A stretch of 64,000 nt of DNA from Maritimibacter fusiformis (GCF_008086115.1 NZ_VSIY01000015.1:310001-374000), one strand, 5' to 3'; shown: positions 36,948 to 45,215, counted from the first letter of the stretch. Notes: generated from the letters alone by a model not told the origin. Made by a program: numbers and translations.

Positions 36948-38530
36948 GATTCGCCGTCCTCGGTTTTCTTTGCCGACGGGCCAACCGCCTCGAGATCGTC
37001 GGGGTTCAGCGGGCGGGCATTGTCGACCGGCCCCAGCGCCGCGACGCTTTTCGAGAATTCCGCGACCTCACCGGCGATCTTGCCGCTCTCGCTCGGCCCT
37101 TTCCAGATCGTCAGCAGACGTTCACGCGGGACGCGCTGGCGCAACATCGGGTCACGCTCGCGCGCGATCCGCGCCTTGGTCCATTCGGTGCCCTTGCGGT
37201 TCTGGCAATCGCGCTCGGCACAGCCGGCGATGCAGACGCCATCGGCCAGGTCGCGGCTGAGGATGAAGTCGAACAGCGACGGCGGCGCCATGGCGACGCA
37301 GGGCAGGACGACGCGGCCTTTCTCGGGCGTGCCGGCGGCGCCATGTTCGCAGGCGATGGTCATGATCCGGCCCGGTCCGGTCAGATCGGCGGCAGCCGCG
37401 ATGACCTCGGCGCGCACCTGTTCCAGCGAGCGGCCGGGCAGGTCGATGCCGGTGATCAGCGGGCCCGAACGGCGGAACGGCGACGACGACGGGCAGGCGC
37501 CCATGCAGATGCCGCAGGCCACGCAGCGGGCCGGGTCGACGACCACTTCATGCGGGAACGCGGCGCCGTCGCTGCGCGGGACCAGGGTGATGGCGGAATA
37601 GGGGCAATCCTCGACGCAGCGCGAACAGCCGTTGCAGAAATCGAGAAAGACCTCGGCCGCCTCGGCCTCGCGGCGGGGCGGAAGCCAGGGCAGGCCGATC
37701 AGAAGCAGGGTAATCAGCATTGCGCCGGTCCAGATCACCGAGGGCGGCACCATGTCGATCACCGGGTAAAGCCCGAGGATGAACCAGTCGATCCCGACTT
37801 CGGCCGGAACGGTGGCGAGGTCGGCGGGTTCCTGCGAGACCGCCGGGATCACCAACGACACAATCAGCAGAGCGCCGACCGTCAGCATGGCCAGCCCGCG
37901 CGGCGGGTTGGTGCGGGCCGCGGCGATGCGCTGGATGTGAATCCACATCAGCAGGAGCAAAAGCAGCGGGATCGCAACGTGCAGGAACACCATAAGCGTG
38001 AAGAACCGGCTCGACAGCGATTCGGGCGTAAGGAAGTTTCGCGCGATCGGCTCGGCAAAGAACGGCAGCGCGTCCAGCAACTCCGTCGTGGTCAGGGCGA
38101 CATATTGCGCCAGTTTGTCCCAGACCAGCCAATAGCCGGTGATGCCCGACATGTAGACGAACCAGATGACCGGCACGCCGGTGACCCAGGAAAACCACCG
38201 TTTGCCGCGATAGCGGTCAAATGCCCATTCGCGCACCAGGTGGATCAGCATCACGACGACCAGAAGGTCCGAGGCATAGCGGTGAAACGTCCGTGTCACC
38301 CCGGCGTGATACCAGTGATCGTTGGTCAGCCATTCCACCGATTCATAGGCATTGACCACCCCGGTGTCGAAAAAGATGAACAGGTAGATGCCGGTGGCGG
38401 TCACGATCCAGAACATGAACCAGCCGAGCGGGCCGAGGTTGGCAAGCGGGTTCCAGTCCGGCCCGAACGCGGCGTCGAGCGGACGCTCCAAGCGGTCGAA
38501 ACCGCGCTTGAACGCTGAACGAATACTCAT
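36944..38530 (-). CDS. cytochrome b / dicluster ferredoxin / MvhD-like fusion protein
   Basis: A 528-residue membrane protein built from three modules. Residues 1-285 are a cytochrome b N-terminal-like region with about six helices; four histidines (H83, H97, H184, H198) in the 14-spaced pairs expected for two b hemes. Residues 299-346 hold two [4Fe-4S] motifs, CNGCSRCVEDCP and CVACGICMGACP. Residues about 388-480 resemble the MvhD/FlpD iron-sulfur family of hydrogenase and heterodisulfide reductase complexes (C394, C411, C433, C437, C442 in IACEHG, LPCVAMAPPS, GVCIAGCAERDC). Such a fusion could move electrons between the quinone pool and a soluble carrier. Context: inside the heme-copper operon, start ATG 38530 15 bp after SCO. 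The electron donor and acceptor are unknown. Confidence 0.85.
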   Translation of the reverse strand: MSIRSAFKRGFDRLERPLDAAFGPDWNPLANLGPLGWFMFWIVTATGIYLFIFFDTGVVNAYESVEWLTNDHWYHAGVTRTFHRYASDLLVVVMLIHLVREWAFDRYRGKRWFSWVTGVPVIWFVYMSGITGYWLVWDKLAQYVALTTTELLDALPFFAEPIARNFLTPESLSSRFFTLMVFLHVAIPLLLLLLMWIHIQRIAAARTNPPRGLAMLTVGALLIVSLVIPAVSQEPADLATVPAEVGIDWFILGLYPVIDMVPPSVIWTGAMLITLLLIGLPWLPPRREAEAAEVFLDFCNGCSRCVEDCPYSAITLVPRSDGAAFPHEVVVDPARCVACGICMGACPSSSPFRRSGPLITGIDLPGRSLEQVRAEVIAAAADLTGPGRIMTIACEHGAAGTPEKGRVVLPCVAMAPPSLFDFILSRDLADGVCIAGCAERDCQNRKGTEWTKARIARERDPMLRQRVPRERLLTIWKGPSESGKIAGEVAEFSKSVAALGPVDNARPLNPDDLEAVGPSAKKTEDGES

Positions 38531-38545
38531 GGCTGGGCCTTCTCT

Positions 38546-39403
38546 TCAGCCGCGCTCGGCAACGCCGGATGGATGGCCCGATGGAGCCTTGCGGCGCGCA
38601 CGCCGCCGTTCGAGCCAGAGCCGGAAGATGACCGCTCCGGTCGCGATAAGCGAAAGCGCCCCGAAAAAGATGCCGAAAAAGATGCCATAGTCAAACCTGT
38701 AGGCCCGGGTCAGTGGATTGTAGACCGTGCATAGGAACGTGAGCCTATTCCACAGGTCGGCGGGCGCAACCGAATTCGTGGTGCGGCCGAGGACCAACTC
38801 CTTGAGCGGCACCATGAAGACCGGGAGTGGGAATTCCTCGCCATAGAGCTGGCGATAGACCTTGCCCTCGGCGTCGAGAATCGTGGTCTGGCTGGGGTGA
38901 TCGAAGCTGCCAGCCGCCTCGCGCCAGCTGAACCCCAGGTCGGCAAGGAACGCTTCGGTCGTCTCCGCCTCGGCGCTGGCGACATACCACTCGCCCAGTC
39001 CGTCCAGACCGTGAAGGTTGGAAAAGGCACGAAGCCGCGCCGGCTTGTCGCCGCTGGCATCGAAACCGAAGGTGAGCACCGCAAAGCTGTTCGGGCCAAG
39101 CACCTTGCGGGCTTCCGTAACGGCGTCGGCCAGGTGATCGGTCATCACCGGGCAGATCGAGGCGCAGCTTGTATAGATCAGCGACACCACCAGCGGGCGC
39201 CCGCGCAACTCGGTCAGGGCCAGTGGATCGCCGTTCTGATCGCGCAGGATATAGTCGCCGACCTGGCCGCCAATCGCATCCTGGCTGATTTCATAGACCT
39301 GTTCGGCGTCCAGCGCGACCTGGGCCGGCACGGTCTGGGCGTGCGCCTGCGATCCAAGCGCCGCCACCCAGAGGATCGAGATCGTGCGTGTCAGAATACC
39401 CAT
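38546..39403 (-). CDS. SCO1/SenC family copper chaperone
   Basis: A 285-residue periplasmic thioredoxin-fold protein. It has an N-terminal signal (about residues 1-22), the copper-binding Cys pair in YTSCASICPVM, and the partner His in GSFDHPSQT. Unlike many SCO proteins it also has a C-terminal membrane helix (FGIFFGALSLIATGAVIFRLW) and a basic cytoplasmic tail. SCO proteins deliver copper to CuA, which fits the CuA subunit in this operon. The start overlaps the end of the upstream heme O synthase-like gene by 13 bases. Confidence 0.93.
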   Translation of the reverse strand: MGILTRTISILWVAALGSQAHAQTVPAQVALDAEQVYEISQDAIGGQVGDYILRDQNGDPLALTELRGRPLVVSLIYTSCASICPVMTDHLADAVTEARKVLGPNSFAVLTFGFDASGDKPARLRAFSNLHGLDGLGEWYVASAEAETTEAFLADLGFSWREAAGSFDHPSQTTILDAEGKVYRQLYGEEFPLPVFMVPLKELVLGRTTNSVAPADLWNRLTFLCTVYNPLTRAYRFDYGIFFGIFFGALSLIATGAVIFRLWLERRRARRKAPSGHPSGVAERG

Positions 39404-40272
39404 CGAACAGCCTCATCCAGCACGACCCCCGCCGACAGCAGGGCGAACTGGGCGAGTGACGCGCGGAACGTGCGTTTCGCCGCATCCCGGGACGGTTTGC
39501 GCATCAGGTTCCAGGATGTTTGCAGGAACGGAACGCCTCCGACAAGGGCAAACAGACCATAGACCCAGCCCATGCCGAACATGAGCGGCGCGAGCGAGAG
39601 AATGAAAAGGGTCACGACATGGCTGAAGATCGCCGGGCCCCAGACATCGGGGCCGGCAACTGCCGGAAGCATAGGGACGCCAGCGCGCGCATAGTCTTCG
39701 CCGCGCACGACGGCGAGGCTCCAGAAATGCGGCGGGGTCCAGAGAAACATCACCAGTGCCAGGATAACCGGCACAGGCCCGATCACCGGGCCGAATTGCG
39801 GGGCCGCCGCGGCTGCGCCCGCCAGCACGGCAAAACTGCCCGCCGCGCCGCCGATCACGATATTCCAGACCGTGCGGCGCTTCAGCCAGACGGTATAGAT
39901 GCCGCCATAGGTCACGGCCCCAAGGAACACCAGGAAGGTGGCCAGCGTGCCGCCCACCGACCAGGCCATCAGAAGCGACCCGGTCAGAAGCGCGGCCAGA
40001 GAGATCGGCCAGACCGCGCCCTCCTTGAGCGTTCCGTTGGCGAACGGCCGATTGCGCGTGCGCGCCATCAGCCGATCGCTATCGCGTTCGTAGTATTGGT
40101 TGAAACCCCCGGCCGCGCCCGAAGCGCCGAGAACGGCCAGGGTGAAGACCAGCGACTCGACCACACCCAGCGTGCCCTGGCTGGTCAGGATTCCGACCAG
40201 CGCGGCCAGCGCGATGAATGTGCCGATCCTGAGTTTCAGGATCGACACGGTCATGTTCAGAGCAGCGAGCAT
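39391..40272 (-). CDS. protoheme IX farnesyltransferase-like protein (heme O synthase)
   Basis: UbiA-superfamily membrane enzyme that adds a farnesyl tail to heme b. The 293 residues form about eight to nine helices; the first Asp-rich motif reads NQYYERDSDRLMARTRNRP, with YTVWLKRRTVWNIVIGGAAGS and WTPPHFWSLAV after it. It lies within the heme-copper operon, so its product may make a heme O used by subunit I, or may be an operon-specific paralogue. If subunit I is a NO reductase, heme O use would be unusual; the assignment of its product is inference. Confidence 0.85.
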   Translation of the reverse strand: MLAALNMTVSILKLRIGTFIALAALVGILTSQGTLGVVESLVFTLAVLGASGAAGGFNQYYERDSDRLMARTRNRPFANGTLKEGAVWPISLAALLTGSLLMAWSVGGTLATFLVFLGAVTYGGIYTVWLKRRTVWNIVIGGAAGSFAVLAGAAAAAPQFGPVIGPVPVILALVMFLWTPPHFWSLAVVRGEDYARAGVPMLPAVAGPDVWGPAIFSHVVTLFILSLAPLMFGMGWVYGLFALVGGVPFLQTSWNLMRKPSRDAAKRTFRASLAQFALLSAGVVLDEAVRWVF

Positions 40273-40291
40273 CGCGGCACTCCGTTCTTCG

Positions 40292-42022
40292 TCAATTGAA
40301 CAGCCACAGGTCCGAGAGATACTTCCAGTTGATGAAGTAGTAGAGCACGAAGGAGACGAAGAAGATCGTCACCAGCATGATCGTACCCGGCAGTTTGAAG
40401 GTGCCTTCGCTGCCGTATTCCGACACCGCCTTGGCGCCGTCATCGTGCAGCGGGAAGCGCAGCTTGGCGCCCGGCTTGTCCAGTTTCGGACCCCAGAAGA
40501 TCGAGGCCACAACCAGCACGATGAACAACAGCCCACCGGTCGCCGCGAGGATCGCGGACATGCCGTTCAGCCCCATCATCAGGTAGGCACCGGGCGCGAA
40601 CTCGTAGGGAATGCCGGCGTCGGTCATAGCCAGGTCCCAGTGACGCCGCGGAACCCCGAGCGTGCCGGCACCCATCATGAACAGCGAGATGCCACCGGCA
40701 CCCAGACCGAACAGGTAGGGCTGCCACTTGGCCAAGGTCGGCAACACGATGTCACGCTGGAAGATCAGCGGCACGACCAGGAAGGTCATCGCCATGAACG
40801 CCAGCGTCGTGCCCGCAACCACGGTGCCGTGGAAGTGGCCCGGAACGTAGATCGTGTTGTGCATCAGGACGTTGAGCTGTTCCGTGCCCAGGATCACGCC
40901 GGTGATACCGCCGAGGAAACCGAACATGACAAGGCTCATGAACATACCCGAGAACGCCGGGTTGCCCCATGGTGCCTTGGTCAGCCATTCGAACATGCCA
41001 CGGGTATAGCCGTTGCGGCGCTGTGCCGCCTCGATCGCACCCGGAACGGTCAGGCCGTGGATCATCGACCCCATGACCGCGAGATACATCATGTAGGACG
41101 TGTTCACGATCTTCCAGGTCGAGCTCAGTCCCGGCTCGGCCAGCAGGTGGTGTGCCGAGGCGAGTTGCAGGAACAGGATGTACATCAGGAAGGCGAAGCG
41201 GCTGACCTTTTCGGACAGCGGCTTGGCGCCCACCACCATCGCGGCGATCGCATACCAGATCGACACGTGCGCAGAGACGTTGATCTGCTGCGACGAGTGC
41301 CCCATGCCCCACCAGACGAGCTTGTACATCAGCGTGTCGATGCCCGAGATGAACCCGAGCGACCACAGCCAGGTCGGGATCAGGATGATCGCCCCTGCCG
41401 CCAGCGTGAAGACCGCGATGATCGCCGCGGTGATGGCGCCGAAGGTGACCAGTGGCACCGACCCGTTGTAGGTGTTCTCGTTCTTGGCCACGACCAGCGT
41501 GCCGAAGAACACGAACACACCGATCAACGCCCCGACCGCGAAGACGATCAGCGACAGGTAGAACCAGTGTTCCGCCATCATCGGTGGATACGAGGTGAAC
41601 ATCACCGTCGAGTCGCCATGCAGCACGGCATAGTTCGCCATCACCGCACCGACGACCATCAGCACGAAGCCCAGCCAGGCCCATTTCGGCGCCGCGAGGC
41701 GTGAGCCGAGCACCACCGCCGAAGCGAAGTAGAGCACCGCGATCTCGAAGAAGATGATCCAGAACAGCAGCACGTTGGCGCCGTGCCCGGTCAGGACCAG
41801 GTAGAACCAGTCCGCCGGCAGAAGCTGCACCGCCGGCCAGCGCGTCAGCGCGACCAGCAGGCCGAACAGCCCGCCGAGTGCAAGGAAAAGAACAGCCGCG
41901 ACGGCGTTGACGCGGATCAGAAGCTCCGCGCTGCGCTCGATCCGGCGGCCGGTGAAAGGACAGGTGCGGTATTGCACTGCCGCGACGGGTGCTGAAATTG
42001 CCCCGTGGTCAATTGTTGTCAT
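40292..42022 (-). CDS. heme-copper subunit I lacking the active-site Tyr (candidate NO reductase NorY-like)
   Basis: A 576-residue, about 13-14-helix catalytic subunit that aligns best by eye with B-type heme-copper oxidases. Metal ligands are kept: H80 (low-spin heme), H242 and H291-H292 (CuB), H396 and H398 (hemes). The Tyr four residues after the first CuB His, essential for O2 splitting, is replaced by Gln246 in GHSSQQIN. Loss of this Tyr is typical of nitric oxide reductases and their relatives; in the NorSY-SenC type found in ammonia oxidisers a CuA subunit II and SenC also accompany it, as here. I infer NO reduction, though an atypical oxygen reductase is not excluded. It is the third gene of the operon, 16 bp after subunit II. 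Confidence 0.85.
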   Translation of the reverse strand: MTTIDHGAISAPVAAVQYRTCPFTGRRIERSAELLIRVNAVAAVLFLALGGLFGLLVALTRWPAVQLLPADWFYLVLTGHGANVLLFWIIFFEIAVLYFASAVVLGSRLAAPKWAWLGFVLMVVGAVMANYAVLHGDSTVMFTSYPPMMAEHWFYLSLIVFAVGALIGVFVFFGTLVVAKNENTYNGSVPLVTFGAITAAIIAVFTLAAGAIILIPTWLWSLGFISGIDTLMYKLVWWGMGHSSQQINVSAHVSIWYAIAAMVVGAKPLSEKVSRFAFLMYILFLQLASAHHLLAEPGLSSTWKIVNTSYMMYLAVMGSMIHGLTVPGAIEAAQRRNGYTRGMFEWLTKAPWGNPAFSGMFMSLVMFGFLGGITGVILGTEQLNVLMHNTIYVPGHFHGTVVAGTTLAFMAMTFLVVPLIFQRDIVLPTLAKWQPYLFGLGAGGISLFMMGAGTLGVPRRHWDLAMTDAGIPYEFAPGAYLMMGLNGMSAILAATGGLLFIVLVVASIFWGPKLDKPGAKLRFPLHDDGAKAVSEYGSEGTFKLPGTIMLVTIFFVSFVLYYFINWKYLSDLWLFN

Positions 42023-42038
42023 ATCCCTGTTCTCCCGA

Positions 42039-42593
42039 TCATTCGATGACGCGGATCAGGCCGCTCATGTTGTGATGGCCGATCCCGCAGTATTCGTTGC
42101 AGACAATGCCGTAGTCCCCGGTCTCGGTCGGGGTCAGCGTCAGAACGTGCTCGAGGCCCGGGTGCACCGAAAGGTTGATGTTGACGGGCTGGAGCGAGAA
42201 GCCGTGCTGCCAGTCTGCCGACGACAGGTGGAACCGGTAGGACTGGTCCTTCTTCAGTTCCAGGATCGGCCACCATTCCCACAGGCGTCCGAGCATGTAG
42301 ACGTCGCCACCGGCGGGCGGGCTGATCACCGGCACGCCGTCGATCTCGACGGGCTCGCCGTTCTCGTCCATGAGCTGGTATTCTTCGGCAAATGCCTCGA
42401 CTTTCTCAACGAAAGCTTCGGGCTGGAGCCGGTATGTCTCGGTCGAGAGGTTCTGATCGCCGATGAAATGCCAGGCGATCATGAAAAAAAACATGAAAAG
42501 CCCCCAGAGGAAGGCAATGATGATCCAGGCGAGTTCGATGCCGTGGATCGGTTCCTTCCACCAAAGGCGGTTACTCGGAGGATTGAGGGCCAT
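42039..42593 (-). CDS. CuA-containing subunit II (NorS-like)
   Basis: A 184-residue electron-entry subunit with one N-terminal helix (about 20-42, WIIIAFLWGLFMFFFMIAW) and a periplasmic cupredoxin domain. All CuA ligands are present: H130, C165, E167, C169, H173 and M176, within CNEYCGIGHHNM. It is shorter than two-helix subunit II proteins of aa3 oxidases and matches the one-helix form typical of ba3-type and NorS-type enzymes. An intact CuA means electrons arrive from a cytochrome c or cupredoxin, not directly from quinol. Starts ATG 42593, 27 bp after the small membrane gene. Confidence 0.93.
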   Translation of the reverse strand: MALNPPSNRLWWKEPIHGIELAWIIIAFLWGLFMFFFMIAWHFIGDQNLSTETYRLQPEAFVEKVEAFAEEYQLMDENGEPVEIDGVPVISPPAGGDVYMLGRLWEWWPILELKKDQSYRFHLSSADWQHGFSLQPVNINLSVHPGLEHVLTLTPTETGDYGIVCNEYCGIGHHNMSGLIRVIE

Positions 42594-42620
42594 GGTGCGA
42601 CCTTTCGGGCTTGGTTGTTA

Positions 42621-42800
42621 TCAGCTGGCGACCGGGATGGAGGCAACTTCCATGACACCCCAGATAATATAGAGAACCGTCGGGATGGTGACGCCGAGGA
42701 ACAGCAGCAGGAACGGGTTGTCCAGAATCTGCTGCATTGCCGGGATCGGCTCAGTCGATTCCGGCGGTGATTCCTGCTCGGTCTTGTCTTTGTCTGCCAT
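42621..42800 (-). CDS. 59-residue single-helix membrane protein, first in operon
   Basis: A small protein whose charged N-terminus (MADKDKTEQESPPESTEPI) precedes one transmembrane helix (LLLFLGVTIPTVLYIIWGVMEVA). Small one-helix subunits like this are common partners of ba3-type oxidases, so it may be a structural subunit of the complex. GGAAGGGG is upstream of ATG 42800. It is the first gene of the eight-gene operon. Function inferred from position only. Confidence 0.8.
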   Translation of the reverse strand: MADKDKTEQESPPESTEPIPAMQQILDNPFLLLFLGVTIPTVLYIIWGVMEVASIPVAS

Positions 42801-42909
42801 TCTTTTCCCCTTCCATGAGACAGGTGTAGGCCCGCCGAACAGTCCTTGGAACTGGAACCAGACGGGTCGATAAAATATGTCGCACACCCTTGCAGTGGGA
42901 AAACCGAAT

Positions 42910-42928
42910 ACCTAGATTAATTCTAGGT
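42910..42928. promoter_or_regulatory. 19-bp inverted repeat upstream of the heme-copper operon
   Basis: ACCTAGA-TTAAT-TCTAGGT is a perfect 7-bp inverted repeat with an AT-only spacer, 110-128 bp upstream of the first operon gene. It looks like a dimeric repressor or activator site. It is not a recognisable NsrR, NorR or FNR site to me. Confidence 0.5.
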
Positions 42929-43022
42929 TGATGCGCCCCGAAAAAAGATAAGGGCGAAATGGCCGGTCTCCCAGAACGCAGGCCGCTTCCGCCGACCGTC
43001 ACGCAAAAATTTTACCGGCGAC

Positions 43023-43036
43023 ATGATCCAGATCAA
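43023..43036 (-). promoter_or_regulatory. FNR/DNR-type site upstream of the heme-copper operon
   Basis: On the minus strand TTGAT-CTGG-ATCAT matches nine of ten fixed bases of the FNR/DNR/NnrR consensus TTGAT-N4-ATCAA. It lies about 222 bp upstream of the first operon gene, in a noncoding gap of about 350 bp. FNR-family proteins respond to low oxygen, DNR/NnrR-type members to NO, so it fits induction under low oxygen or NO. A TAAAAT follows only 18 bp from the site centre, too near for a class II promoter, so the exact start of transcription is unclear. Confidence 0.65.
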
Positions 43037-43153
43037 AGACAGGTGCGGCAGCGACACGGACCTTCCTGCGACCCGCTGCGCGAAACCCATCGCGACCGGC
43101 TTTGCGCGCGCGACACACGGGCGCTGCGGGCCGGTTCGGTGATGTTCATGGAA

Positions 43154-43230
43154 TGGTGACCCTGGCAGGATTCGAACCTGCAACCTGCCCCTTAGGAGGG
43201 GGCTGCTCTATCCAGTTGAGCCACAGGGCC
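43154..43230 (-). tRNA. tRNA-Arg (CCT)
   Basis: A 77-nt tRNA on the minus strand with acceptor pairing GGCCCTG/CAGGGTC (one G-T), anticodon loop CTCCTAA giving anticodon CCT for arginine AGG codons, TTCGAATC in the T loop and an encoded CCA end. Confidence 0.96.
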
Positions 43231-43279
43231 ACGCGCGACTTAATGCGATCTTGCGCGGCGTTTGTCCACCGCTCCCGGC

Positions 43280-44350
43280 TCAGTCTTCCGGGTAGGCGCC
43301 CTGTGACGGACGCAGTCGCAATGTGTCGCCGGGGTTGATCGTCGGGCTGAGTTCGATCCGCTTGCCGCCGGAGCCGCCGTCGTCGCCTTGCGCGGCGCGG
43401 TCGGCGATGATCCCGGCGGCCTTTCGCCCGATCTCGGCGCGGCAGGCGTCCATCGTCGCCAGCCGTTTCGGCAGCCCGTCCAGCAGTTCGATGTTGTTGA
43501 ACCCGGCCAGCCCGATCTGTCCGGGCACGTCGATGCCTTTCTCGAGACAATAGAGCAATCCGCCCGCCCCGATCATGTCATTGGAAAAATACAGGAAATC
43601 CAGGCCGGGGTTCCGCGCCAGCATCGCTGCCGTCATCTCGCGACCCTTGGCCAGCGCCGAGCCGCCGGCGTAGAACTCCTTGTCGACGATCTCCAGCCCG
43701 GCCTTGGCCAGCGCCTGGGTAAACCCCTCGAAGCGTTTGCGCGCGCGGTGGTCGAGCGGCATCTTGGTGCCGAGAAACCCGATCTTGCGATACCCCGCCT
43801 TGATGATCGTCTCGGCCATCATCCGGCCGGCGCGGCGGTGTGAAATGCCCACGACCGAGTCGATCGGATCGCCATCGGTGTCCATGATCTCGACCACCGG
43901 AATCCCGGCCGAGGCCATCATCGCCTTGGCCGCATCGGAATGCTCCAGCCCCGCGATGATCACCCCCGAGGGACGCCAGGACAGCATCTCGTAGAGCACC
44001 TTTTCCTCGCGCTCGGGCTTGTAGTTGGTCACGCCCACCACCGGTTGCAGCGGCGTGTCGTCCAGCACCTCGGAAATCGCCGTCATGACCTCGGGGAACA
44101 CCATGTTCGACAGCGACGGGATGATCACCGCCACCAGATTCACCCGCTGCGATGCCAGCGCGCCCGCGATCTTGTTGGGCACATAGCCCAGCTCCTTGGC
44201 CGCCTCCAGCACCCGCGCGCGGGTGCCGGCGCTGACGTCGCCACGGTTGCGCAGCACGCGGCTGACGGTCATTTCCGACACGCCGGACGCCTCGGACACA
44301 TCGCGCAGTGTCAGCGGGCGTTTCGGGGATGAATTGCTCTGATCGGTCAC
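43280..44350 (-). CDS. LacI/GalR-family transcriptional regulator
   Basis: A 356-residue repressor with the N-terminal LacI helix-turn-helix (LTLRDVSEASGVSEMTVSRVLRNRGDVS) and a periplasmic-binding-like effector domain (VNLVAVIIPSLSNMVFPEVM, RPSGVIIAGLEHSD). GTG 44350 is the start, eight bases after AAAGGAC; no ATG is better. Its effector may be a sugar or sugar acid, as in GntR-type LacI proteins, but no sugar gene is adjacent. It ends 50 bp before tRNA-Arg and is 85 bp from cysQ. Confidence 0.9.
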   Translation of the reverse strand: MTDQSNSSPKRPLTLRDVSEASGVSEMTVSRVLRNRGDVSAGTRARVLEAAKELGYVPNKIAGALASQRVNLVAVIIPSLSNMVFPEVMTAISEVLDDTPLQPVVGVTNYKPEREEKVLYEMLSWRPSGVIIAGLEHSDAAKAMMASAGIPVVEIMDTDGDPIDSVVGISHRRAGRMMAETIIKAGYRKIGFLGTKMPLDHRARKRFEGFTQALAKAGLEIVDKEFYAGGSALAKGREMTAAMLARNPGLDFLYFSNDMIGAGGLLYCLEKGIDVPGQIGLAGFNNIELLDGLPKRLATMDACRAEIGRKAAGIIADRAAQGDDGGSGGKRIELSPTINPGDTLRLRPSQGAYPED

Positions 44351-44435
44351 GGGCGCTGTCCTTTGCGAGCTATCACTTGATGTTAGCGCCAATCGGCCGC
44401 CCGGGCCAAGCGGAATACGCGCCGCGCCGCATGTG

Positions 44436-45215
44436 TCACACCAGCCGCCGGCCAAGCTCTTCGTGCAACACCGGCCCGGCGGCGACCACGCCGTTGACCT
44501 GCGGCATGGCGTTGTTGAACCGGAGCGCCGCGCCACGCCGGTCACTGACCCGCCCGCCGGCCTCGGTCACGATCAGCGCGCCCGCGGCCACGTCCCACTC
44601 CCAGGTCGCGCGAAGGGACAGCATGGCGTCATAGCGCCCCTCGGCCACCAGGCTCATCCGGTAGGCCAGCGACGAGCGGAACTTGCGCCTGACCTCGGGC
44701 ACATCCGCCTCGGCCCAGTGCCACGGCTCGAAATTCGCCCGCGTTCCCAGCACCGCCGCCCCGGTCAGCTCGGTCTGCCCCGACACCGCGACCGGGGCGT
44801 CGTTCAGTGTCGCCCCCTGTCCGCGGGCCGCCGCATAGAGCTTGCCCGAGACCGGGATATAGACCACCGCTGCGCTGACTTCGCCGCCCCGCACCACCGC
44901 CAGCGAATGCGACCACGAGGGGTCGCCCTCGATGAAGGCGCGGGTGCCGTCGATCGGGTCGACGATGAACAGCCGGTCGGTGCCCAGCCGGGCCTGGCTG
45001 TCCGGCGTTTCCTCCGACAGCCAGCCATAGTCGGGCCGCGCCCCGATCAGCCGGTCATGCAGCATCGCGTCGACCTCAAGGTCGGCCTCGCTGACCGGCC
45101 CCGCGCTGCCGGGTTTGTCCCAGACCTTGGGGTCGCGGCGAAAGTAGCGGCGCGCGATGTCGCCGGCCTCGTGCGCGGCGCCGACCAGCAGGCTCAGGTC
45201 GTCAACTTCCCGCAA
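44436..45215 (-). CDS. cysQ: inositol monophosphatase family, probable 3'(2'),5'-bisphosphate nucleotidase
   Basis: Lithium-sensitive Mg2+ phosphatase fold of 259 residues. Metal motifs are visible: GWLSEETPDS, FIVDPIDGTRAFIEG and EWDVAAGALIVTEAGG. The family includes inositol monophosphatase and PAP phosphatase; the context next to pmbA and the length make CysQ likely, but the substrate is not proven by eye. Its start overlaps the pmbA stop by 14 bases. Start ATG 45215. Confidence 0.85.
   Translation of the reverse strand: MREVDDLSLLVGAAHEAGDIARRYFRRDPKVWDKPGSAGPVSEADLEVDAMLHDRLIGARPDYGWLSEETPDSQARLGTDRLFIVDPIDGTRAFIEGDPSWSHSLAVVRGGEVSAAVVYIPVSGKLYAAARGQGATLNDAPVAVSGQTELTGAAVLGTRANFEPWHWAEADVPEVRRKFRSSLAYRMSLVAEGRYDAMLSLRATWEWDVAAGALIVTEAGGRVSDRRGAALRFNNAMPQVNGVVAAGPVLHEELGRRLV

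Noticed and set aside
40292..42593. Ordinary aa3 or ba3 cytochrome c oxidase
   Set aside because: Subunit II and most ligands fit, but subunit I lacks the catalytic Tyr; the oxidase label is not preferred though not excluded.
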